Positions 1-5,275 of a DNA stretch of 5,275 nt are shown one piece after another. The notes under the pieces are model-generated. The model saw only the letters and a list, made by a program, of their open reading frames with translations, made no database searches and had not been told where the DNA came from. Position 1 is the first letter of the stretch; each line of letters starts with the position of its first letter. A program made the position numbers and the translations under genes. The stretch is from SAR116 cluster bacterium (lineage in GTDB: Bacteria > Pseudomonadota > Alphaproteobacteria > Puniceispirillales > Puniceispirillaceae). The stretch covers positions 1 through 5,275 of the forward strand of contig NYTO01000126.1 of NCBI GenBank assembly GCA_002683535.1, in the 5' to 3' direction.

Positions 1-923
1 ACACGCAAGCCTTCGGCGGGGGTGGCAAGACAATGCGGCTTGCCCTCAAAACACAGTTTCAACTGGTCAAGCTGCGCTTGCAACGCGACAGCACGCGGAT
101 CATCAGGCAGTTGCTGCAGGGGTGTGAACGGACCGCCGTCAGACGCCATGTCGATGGAAAATTCGGCAACGCGGCGGCTGATCTTGCTGGCCTTGATGGT
201 CAGTTCCTGGCGGTCTGGCTGGGCCCCGCCGACAGCTGCCATGATGGTAACAGGCAGACCATCAGCATTTTCAAGCTGCGCCAGCAAATGTGTCTCGCAC
301 AATGTGTCATCTGCCGGATAGGTCGGGTGCGCGCTGACAACAGACAAAGGCCCCAGAATGCGTTCAATGAAAAACAGGAAATGTGAAATGACCTCGCGGG
401 TCATGCCTCCCTCGTCACGAAAGCGAAGCCAGTCTGCAGCCACCTGCCAGCCACGCGGCCATGCCGGATAGGTGACAATGATGTCCGCGCCGACAAGGCT
501 GCCAAGCGTTCCATCAAGGGCATCACGCGAAATATCACCAAGCGCCGCGCCCGCAGCCTGGGTGAAGTTTATTGCCGCCGGTACCCCGGCCTGTTCCAGC
601 GCCGCAACCAGCGCGGTGCTTTCAGCGATATCGATACCCAGAGGTTTTTCAAGGAATACGGCCTTTCCCGCACGCGAAGCTGTCAAGGCTATCTGCTTTC
701 GCGGACGCGGCGGGCAGGCAAGATATACCATGTCAGCATCACCAAGAGCATCATCTGCGCTGCTGGCAAGTCTTGTGTCGGGAGCCATCTGTATTGCCAC
801 CGCGCAGGCAGCAGGGTCCGGGTCCCAGACTGCAATGGGCTGAAAGGCGGCGTGACGGTCCATATGTTCAAGCATGCGACGGCCCATGATGCCCAGACCG
901 ATGATTGCGACTTTGATTGCCAT
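1..923 (-). CDS. Gfo/Idh/MocA-family NAD(P)-dependent oxidoreductase, N-terminal 307 residues (runs off left edge)
   Basis: This is a soluble dehydrogenase of the Gfo/Idh/MocA superfamily, whose members oxidise or reduce sugars, inositols and related polyols with NAD(P). The frame is open from the ATG at 923 to the window edge without a stop (307 complete codons), so the C-terminus is missing. Residues 1-30 form a Rossmann start with the nucleotide-binding glycines GLGIMG at 9-14. The family signature EKP lies at 92-94, where the Lys is normally catalytic. A second-domain motif at 172-181 (GGMTREVISH) matches the family pattern GG...D...H, with His181 kept but Glu177 where Asp is usual. The ATG was chosen because the Rossmann strand begins at residue 3; AAGGG lies about 10 bases upstream as a moderate ribosome-binding site. 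The gene is divergent from the M32 peptidase. The substrate cannot be told from the sequence. Confidence 0.9.
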   Translation of the reverse strand, partial: MAIKVAIIGLGIMGRRMLEHMDRHAAFQPIAVWDPDPAACAVAIQMAPDTRLASSADDALGDADMVYLACPPRPRKQIALTASRAGKAVFLEKPLGIDIAESTALVAALEQAGVPAAINFTQAAGAALGDISRDALDGTLGSLVGADIIVTYPAWPRGWQVAADWLRFRDEGGMTREVISHFLFFIERILGPLSVVSAHPTYPADDTLCETHLLAQLENADGLPVTIMAAVGGAQPDRQELTIKASKISRRVAEFSIDMASDGGPFTPLQQLPDDPRAVALQAQLDQLKLCFEGKPHCLATPAEGLR

Positions 924-1007
924 GCCTCTGCACCCTTTTCCAACACACTGCGCTTTATGTGTAGCGTCTATTGCGCATCGCGGGAAACCCCGGATGTGAC
1001 AAGCTGT

Positions 1008-1037
1008 TTGGCGTCCGGTCACAAAAAGCTGTATTAT
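1008..1037 (+). promoter_or_regulatory. Candidate sigma-70-type promoter for the M32 carboxypeptidase gene
   Basis: A TATTAT hexamer at 1032-1037 (5 of 6 to the -10 consensus) is preceded, 18 bases away, by TTGGCG at 1008-1013 (4 of 6 to the -35 consensus). It lies in the divergent intergenic region and points at the ATG at 1079. If it is used, transcription would start near 1044, inside the left arm of the inverted repeat at 1038-1070. This is a pattern match only. Confidence 0.3.
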
Positions 1038-1070
1038 CTGCCTTTCCCGGTTCAAGAAACTGAAAGGCAG
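1038..1070 (+). promoter_or_regulatory. Perfect 9-bp inverted repeat covering the ribosome-binding site of the M32 gene
   Basis: CTGCCTTTC (1038-1046) and GAAAGGCAG (1062-1070) are exact reverse complements separated by 15 bases. The right arm contains the likely Shine-Dalgarno sequence AAGG (1064-1067), 11 bases before the ATG at 1079. In RNA the stem would hide the ribosome-binding site; in DNA it could be an operator next to the candidate -10 box. The two readings compete, because a start near 1044 would leave most of the left arm out of the transcript. The repeat is directly visible; its function is inferred. Confidence 0.4.
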
Positions 1071-1078
1071 TGTGACAG

Positions 1079-2560
1079 ATGATCGCGAACTCCAATCCCT
1101 ATGATGAATTGATGGCATTTCAGCGCGACACCGAAGCTCTGGAGCAAGTGGCTGGACGCCTTGGCTGGGATCAGGAAACAATGATGCCCGGAGGTGCGAC
1201 TGACCAGCGCGCCGCCGAACGCGCGGCAATGTCAAAGATCATCCATGCGCGCAACACAGACCCCCAGATTGCCGACTGGCTGGCACGCGCCGCACCGCAG
1301 GATGATGTCGCTGCTGCCAATCTGCGCTTGATAAAGCGCAATCACGACAAGACGATGAAAGTACCAGCGCGTCTTGCCGCAGAAATTGCCAGCACAACAT
1401 CAAAAGCACAAAGCATCTGGACTGCAGCCCGCAAGGCCGAGGATGTATCAGCATTTCTGCCTGTTCTGGAAACCGTCGTTGCCCTGCGAAAGGAAGAAGC
1501 TGCTGCGCTGGCTGATGGCGGTGATCTGTATGACGCGCTGCTTGACGATTATGAGCCGAATACATCAGGCGCGCGTATTGCCGACATGTTTGCCAGCATG
1601 CGTCCGCGCCTTGTTGCTCTTCGCGAGGCGGTTCTGTCAGCCAAAGCCCCGATGATGCTGTCTGGTCATTTTGACGAGACGATGCAGTTGCAATTGTCGG
1701 CCGAATTGGCACAGGCCTTTGGCTATAACTTTGAAAATGGCCGGATCGACAAGGCGGTGCATCCCTTCTCGTCCGGATCCGGTCAGGATATCCGGATCAC
1801 CACACGCACCAATCCGGCAGACCCGTTCAATTGTTTCTATTCGACCATTCATGAGGTGGGACACGCCACATATGAACAGGGCATTGATGATGCCTATTTC
1901 CTGACACCGCTGGGGCGCGGTGTGTCTCTTGGCGTACATGAAAGCCAGAGCCGTATCTATGAGAACCAGCTGGGCCGCAGCCGTGCCTTCACCAGCTGGC
2001 TGTTCACGCGGATGACCGACATGTTTGGTGATTTTGGTGTCCCGGATGCCGAGACCTTTTATCATGTCGTGAACAGGGTCAATGACGGCTTCATCCGCAC
2101 CGAGGCGGACGAGCTGCAGTACAATCTGCATATTATGCTGCGTTTTGATCTGGAGCGCGCGCTGATGTCGGGTGACTTGCAGGTGGGTGATCTTGAGGCC
2201 GCGTGGAATGACCGTTTCGAATCAGACTTTGGTTATGCTGTCGACAAGCCGTCAAACGGCGTTCTGCAGGATGTACATTGGTCAGTCGGGCTGATCGGCT
2301 ATTTCCCGACCTATACCCTTGGAAATGTCTATGCGGGATGCCTTCACACCGCGATGCGTGACGCCCTGCCCTGCCTTGACGATGATCTGGCGCGCGGTGA
2401 CACAAGTGCGGCAACCGCCTGGCTGCGCGCGCATGTACAACGGCATGGCGGGCTGTATGAACCGGTGGAGACGATTGAAAAGGCCGCTGGCATCACGCCG
2501 TCACATGGACCGTTACTGGATTATCTTGAAGCCAAGTTCAGTGACATTTACGGACTGTAG
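1079..2560 (+). CDS. M32-family metallocarboxypeptidase (carboxypeptidase Taq type)
   Basis: This is a cytoplasmic zinc carboxypeptidase that removes C-terminal residues from peptides; there is no signal peptide. The 493 residues match the usual full length of the family (about 500). Family hallmarks appear in order: LGWDQETMMP at 28-37 near the N-terminus, HPF at 228-230, DIRITTR at 237-243, the zinc-binding motif HEVGH at 258-262 (catalytic Glu259), HESQSR at 287-292 with Glu288 as the third metal ligand 30 residues after the first His, IRTEADEL at 339-346, and GYFPTYTLGN at 407-416. All key residues are present, so the enzyme should be active. The ATG at 1079 is preceded by AAGG 11 bases upstream, inside an inverted repeat. 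It is divergent from the Gfo/Idh/MocA gene and convergent with the transporter gene, 9 bases away. It is most likely monocistronic and used in peptide turnover. Confidence 0.96.
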   Translation: MIANSNPYDELMAFQRDTEALEQVAGRLGWDQETMMPGGATDQRAAERAAMSKIIHARNTDPQIADWLARAAPQDDVAAANLRLIKRNHDKTMKVPARLAAEIASTTSKAQSIWTAARKAEDVSAFLPVLETVVALRKEEAAALADGGDLYDALLDDYEPNTSGARIADMFASMRPRLVALREAVLSAKAPMMLSGHFDETMQLQLSAELAQAFGYNFENGRIDKAVHPFSSGSGQDIRITTRTNPADPFNCFYSTIHEVGHATYEQGIDDAYFLTPLGRGVSLGVHESQSRIYENQLGRSRAFTSWLFTRMTDMFGDFGVPDAETFYHVVNRVNDGFIRTEADELQYNLHIMLRFDLERALMSGDLQVGDLEAAWNDRFESDFGYAVDKPSNGVLQDVHWSVGLIGYFPTYTLGNVYAGCLHTAMRDALPCLDDDLARGDTSAATAWLRAHVQRHGGLYEPVETIEKAAGITPSHGPLLDYLEAKFSDIYGL

Positions 2561-2569
2561 TCGGGTGCG

Positions 2570-3445
2570 TCAGGCAGGGGTTTCCATTGCTGCGCGCAAC
2601 CGTTCGCGCCAGAAGGCGTAGACACCGGATGCGACGATGACGCTGGCACCAATCATCGTCGGCATATCGGGGCGTTCACCAAGAAATATGACCGCGATGA
2701 TGATGGCAAAGATCAGCCGTGAATATCGGAACGGTGCAATGGCCCCGATGTCACCGGTCCGTGTGGCAATCACAACAGCGACATAGGCAAGCCCGCCAAG
2801 TATCACAGTACATAGAAACATGCCCCATTCAACGGCATCTGGCTGCTGTAAAGGCGCGAAGAATGGCAGCGCTATGACACCGGCAAGCGCCATGGCAAGG
2901 AAAGCATAGGCCGAGACGGTTATCGTTGACAGATCGGGGGCCATAACCCGGGTTGCCAAATCACGGACGGCCAGAAATACCACACCAAGCAACGCAAGGA
3001 TGGATGCCGGCTCAAACCCGTCAAATCCGGGCCGGATCACAATCAACACCCCGATGAACCCGGCAATAATCGCGGTCCATCGCCGCCATCCGACCATCTG
3101 ACCCAGAAACAATGCGGCCCCCATGGTGACGATAATCGGCACCGCCTGCAATATGGTCGATGCAGTGGATAGCGGTATAAGCGCAATCGCTGAAATGAAA
3201 AACAACGCGGCAAACATGTCCGAGAAAAAGCGTATCAGAAAGGGCCATGAAAGCAGCTTTGGTGTGAAAAGCCTGTGCCCCTGAACTAACGCGATAGCGA
3301 CGAAGGTCACCATGCCGCCAAAGCCCAGGATCAGCAGAATTTGGGAAATTGGAAAATGTGCCGACAGTACCTTGATCAAGCTGTCTTCAACTGCGAATCC
3401 GGCCATGGCGAGAAGCATGAAAATTATCCCGCGCAGATTTTGCAT
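2570..3445 (-). CDS. EamA/DMT-family inner-membrane transporter (ten predicted helices)
   Basis: This is a drug/metabolite-superfamily permease with two tandem EamA domains (roughly residues 7-138 and 148-279 of 291). Ten hydrophobic segments can be picked out at about 5-26, 32-54, 67-88, 95-116, 123-139, 146-164, 173-195, 205-225, 236-256 and 261-279. Segment 9 carries the family-typical end of the second repeat, APFRYSRLIFA at 237-247 followed by FLGERPD at 254-260. The length and 5+5 helix layout are standard. The ATG at 3445 has a good ribosome-binding site, AGGTGG, 5 bases upstream. Substrates in this family vary widely (amino acids, nucleosides, drugs, organic solutes) and cannot be assigned here. 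The gene ends 9 bases from the stop of the convergent carboxypeptidase gene. A probable terminator lies between it and the upstream DmdA-like gene, so it probably has its own promoter, though I could not identify one with confidence. Confidence 0.93.
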   Translation of the reverse strand: MQNLRGIIFMLLAMAGFAVEDSLIKVLSAHFPISQILLILGFGGMVTFVAIALVQGHRLFTPKLLSWPFLIRFFSDMFAALFFISAIALIPLSTASTILQAVPIIVTMGAALFLGQMVGWRRWTAIIAGFIGVLIVIRPGFDGFEPASILALLGVVFLAVRDLATRVMAPDLSTITVSAYAFLAMALAGVIALPFFAPLQQPDAVEWGMFLCTVILGGLAYVAVVIATRTGDIGAIAPFRYSRLIFAIIIAVIFLGERPDMPTMIGASVIVASGVYAFWRERLRAAMETPA

Positions 3446-3558
3446 TCAGACCACCTGTCCTCACCGCACGGTATTGCGGCACTAGTATTTGAAACGCCCG
3501 CGCCGTGCCATCTTCGGCATGTTCGGCAGGTTCAGAACTGATAGAGACAAAACGGTTG

Positions 3559-3582
3559 CGCGTCAAAATATGGTTTGACGCG
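3559..3582 (-). terminator. Hairpin, probable terminator of the DmdA-like gene
   Basis: CGCGTCAAA (3559-3567) and TTTGACGCG (3574-3582) form a perfect 9-bp stem with a 6-base loop, starting 7 bases after the stop codon of the gene at 3590-4756. On the minus strand the stem is followed by CAACCGTTTTG, so the T tract is short and displaced. Position and stem support a transcription terminator; the weak T tract leaves room for an mRNA-end stabilising hairpin instead. Confidence 0.55.
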
Positions 3583-3589
3583 AGATGCC

Positions 3590-4756
3590 TCACCCTTTGG
3601 CGGCAATTGCCTTTTTGGGATCAAAAAACGGCTTCTCAACAACTTTGCATCCGCGCGGCTCACCAGACATGTCGATCGTCGCGCCTGTTCCGATGTCGGC
3701 ATGCTCGATGGCGACAAGGGCCAGGGCGATGTTCTGTTCAAGGCGCGGTGAATAGACAGCTGATGTAACCTGCCCCACCTTCTGGCCATCAACCAGTACC
3801 GGCCAATATTCATCATTCGATCCGGATATGGGCGCGCCATCAAAGACAAGTCCGACCTGAAGCTGCGATACCCCTTCGTCCCTGATCCGGGTCAAGGCCG
3901 CCTTGCTGACAAAATCAGCCTCCATATCAAGGTCAACTAATCTGTCCATTCCCAACTCGAACGGATTGTTTTTTAATGTCATATCTGCGTGATACGACAG
4001 CATGGCAGCCTCAATCCGGCGAATGCTGGATGTATGCCCCGGTTTCAGGCCCATCGGCGCGCCAATCTCCATCAGATAGTCCCAAAGCGCACTGCCGCTG
4101 GCCCCGTCGCGCAGGAAAATTTCATACCCCAGTTCACTGGACCATCCGGTCCTCGAAATGACCAGTGGTACGCCCTGCCAGTCATATTCCATAAAGCGAT
4201 AATATTTAAGTTCTGCCGGCTCAACACCGAAGGCAGCCCGCAGGATGTCGCGCGACTTTGGTCCTTGCAGTTGCAGCGGCGATACATCCGGCTCGCAAAT
4301 CTGGACATCCATGCCGGCAGTCGCCGCCACACCGCGGGCCCACAACAGCACATCACTGTCAGCGATCGACAGCCAGAAATGGTTCTCGCCAAGTTTCAGC
4401 AAGATCGGATCATTGATGATGCCGCCGTCCTGGTCAGTAATCAGAACATATTTGCATTGGCCGACGGCGCAGGTCGACAGATCACGGCAAGACAAGAACT
4501 GCGTGAATTTCGCCGCATCGGGCCCCGTGATCTCAACCTGGCGTTCAACCGCGACATCGCACAGGATCGCATCATTCACCAGGTTCCAGAAATTCTGGAC
4601 CGGATCACCAAAATCACGTGGGATATACATATGATTATAAACGGAAAACCCCTGCGCTCCCCAACGCAATGCCGCATCTGAGAAAGGCGATTTTCGCACC
4701 TGGGTGCCGAAGCTGAATTTCTGAAAGGTCTGTTCGTCTTGCAAGGAGGCGTTCAT
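3590..4756 (-). CDS. GcvT-fold folate-dependent methyl/aminomethyl transferase, DMSP demethylase (DmdA)-like
   Basis: This 388-residue cytoplasmic protein belongs to the glycine-cleavage T-protein fold, whose members pass one-carbon units to tetrahydrofolate. The N-terminal folate-binding domain covers about 20-275 and the C-terminal barrel about 285-380. Features shared with DmdA-type proteins, as I recall them, are VYNHM at 39-43, DVAVERQV at 67-74, GGIIND at 111-116, IADSDVLLW at 131-139, EPDVSPLQLQGPKS at 155-168 and SSIRRIEA at 243-250. The folate-domain signature is SRTGWSSELGYEIFL (201-215). True DmdA, as recalled, has SKQGG-like residues at the middle of that signature, so this may be a sister group with another methyl donor, and DMSP demethylation is not assured. 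Canonical T-proteins have an Asp pair where this has Asn115-Asp116. The ATG is fixed by an in-frame TAG immediately before it; only a weak AGTTGG lies upstream as ribosome-binding site. A hairpin follows the stop. Confidence 0.85.
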   Translation of the reverse strand: MNASLQDEQTFQKFSFGTQVRKSPFSDAALRWGAQGFSVYNHMYIPRDFGDPVQNFWNLVNDAILCDVAVERQVEITGPDAAKFTQFLSCRDLSTCAVGQCKYVLITDQDGGIINDPILLKLGENHFWLSIADSDVLLWARGVAATAGMDVQICEPDVSPLQLQGPKSRDILRAAFGVEPAELKYYRFMEYDWQGVPLVISRTGWSSELGYEIFLRDGASGSALWDYLMEIGAPMGLKPGHTSSIRRIEAAMLSYHADMTLKNNPFELGMDRLVDLDMEADFVSKAALTRIRDEGVSQLQVGLVFDGAPISGSNDEYWPVLVDGQKVGQVTSAVYSPRLEQNIALALVAIEHADIGTGATIDMSGEPRGCKVVEKPFFDPKKAIAAKG

Positions 4757-4798
4757 CTATACCAACTGTTTCTGGAGAAGTGAAAATTTGGTACCCGC

Positions 4799-4826
4799 TA
4801 CATAGTCTTCCTGACGTCATTCGCAA
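4799..4826 (-). promoter_or_regulatory. Weak candidate promoter for the DmdA-like gene
   Basis: Read on the minus strand, TTGCGA (4826-4821, 4 of 6 to the -35 consensus) and TATGTA (4804-4799, 3 of 6 to the -10 consensus) are 16 bases apart and point at the ATG at 4756. The match is poor. It is listed because this 138-base gap is otherwise unexplained and no clear terminator for the hydrolase gene was found in it. Confidence 0.15.
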
Positions 4827-4894
4827 CCTGATTGTCGATATGTGGGGTATTTATTTCTGGTCACGGCTTCGTCCGGTTGCGCCTACAGTCGTGT

Positions 4895-5275
4895 TTATGC
4901 GGCATCCATCAACAGCAATTCATCAAGAGCCGCCGCAACCTTTTCGGGCACTTCCAGCGTTGGCAGATGGCCGGCCTCATCAATAATGACGAGTCTGGCA
5001 TGTGGGATCATGTCCTGCATCGCGTGATGCCGTTCCGGCGGGCACAGCACATCATGCCGTCCACACAAAATCAGTGTTGGACAGGCAACGCGCCGCAACA
5101 CGTCACTATAATCCTGCCGGGCACGCAGCGCATGAGACTGATTTATGAAAACATCAGCACCCAAAGACAGGGCCATGTCCATGCATGTGTCCTTCAAATG
5201 CTGGTTGTCTGAGATATGCGTGAAGTAGTTCGGCGTTCATTTCATCACGCATCACGGCCGCAAGATTGCCCGTAC
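4895..5275 (-). CDS. Alpha/beta hydrolase, C-terminal part, with an apparent frameshift near 5237-5240 (runs off right edge)
   Basis: This is the C-terminal end of an alpha/beta-hydrolase-fold enzyme resembling 3-oxoadipate enol-lactonase-type hydrolases. The downstream frame (5236 to 4895) encodes CPTLILCGRHD, whose last Asp (5053-5051) is the expected triad acid, and DEAGHLPTLE, whose His (4969-4967) is the expected triad base. The nucleophile Ser region lies beyond the window. That frame is closed upstream by TGA at 5239-5237 and another at 5254-5252. A different frame is open from the edge to 5157 and reads TGNLAAVMRDEM over 5273-5238, which suits the cap region of such hydrolases. Joining the two by dropping one base gives DEM-TPNYF, a natural-looking continuation. 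The gene therefore appears broken by one extra base, or contains a sequence error. A shorter product starting at TTG (5197) would lack the nucleophile and should be inactive. The true substrate is unknown. Confidence 0.8.

Noticed and set aside
22..889. Several plus-strand open frames of 76-123 codons across the left end
   Set aside because: All lie opposite the Gfo/Idh/MocA gene, whose minus-strand frame is open throughout with the Rossmann and EKP motifs.
995..1023. TGTGAC...GTCACA as a Crp/Fnr-type operator
   Set aside because: The half-sites are 17 bases apart, far from the 6-base spacing of TGTGA-N6-TCACA sites.
1637..2131. A 164-codon open frame on the minus strand inside the carboxypeptidase gene
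   Set aside because: It is antisense to the zinc-binding region of a well-conserved M32 gene and shows no domain.
2592..2609. GCGCG/CGCGC stem as a terminator for the carboxypeptidase gene
   Set aside because: The stem is only 5 bp with an 8-base loop, no T tract follows, and it lies within the transporter coding sequence.
3477..3509. GGCAC/GTGCC dyad upstream of the transporter gene
   Set aside because: The arms are only 5 bp and 22 bases apart, which is expected by chance in sequence of this composition.
3989..4681. A 230-codon open frame on the plus strand opposite the DmdA-like gene
   Set aside because: It is wholly antisense to a gene with clear family motifs, and its translation shows no recognisable domain; it is a by-product of the codon composition.
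5195..5197. TTG as the real start of a short hydrolase-like gene
   Set aside because: A product starting there would lack the nucleophile elbow and half the fold, and hydrolase-like sequence continues upstream in the same frame and, beyond the stop, in the neighbouring frame.

Overview
The window looks like chromosomal DNA from a Gram-negative bacterium, most likely a marine alphaproteobacterium. That placement is inference: it rests on the moderately GC-rich coding sequence, the protein families present (an M32 carboxypeptidase, an EamA transporter and a GcvT-fold protein of the DMSP-demethylase type), and the style of the proteins. I saw no tRNA, rRNA, CRISPR array, insertion sequence or phage gene. 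Coding density is high and no gene-free stretch exceeds about 155 bases.

Layout: (1) positions 923 to 1, minus strand: the N-terminal 307 codons of a Gfo/Idh/MocA-family NAD(P)-dependent oxidoreductase that runs off the left edge. (2) 924-1078: a divergent intergenic region with a candidate promoter and a perfect 9-bp inverted repeat whose right arm covers the ribosome-binding site of the next gene. (3) 1079-2560, plus strand: a complete M32 (Taq-type) zinc carboxypeptidase with all expected metal ligands. (4) 2570-3445, minus strand: a complete ten-helix EamA/DMT transporter, convergent with the carboxypeptidase and separated from it by only 9 bases. (5) 3446-3589: an intergenic gap holding a hairpin that probably terminates the gene to its right. 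(6) 3590-4756, minus strand: a complete GcvT-fold, folate-dependent methyl or aminomethyl transferase related to DMSP demethylase (DmdA). (7) 4757-4894: a short intergenic gap with at most a weak promoter. (8) 4895 to the right edge, minus strand: the C-terminal part of an alpha/beta hydrolase. Its reading frame is broken near 5237-5240, so it is either a pseudogene or carries a sequence error.

The genes do not form an obvious single operon. The three leftward genes on the right half are separated by about 140 bases each, with a likely terminator between the GcvT-fold gene and the transporter gene. A shared role in uptake and breakdown of small organic solutes (transporter, C1 transferase, hydrolase, dehydrogenase, peptidase) is possible but is only inference. 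I found no convincing new biological system. The items most worth a second look are the frameshift in the hydrolase, the substrate of the DmdA-like protein, and the inverted repeat over the carboxypeptidase ribosome-binding site.
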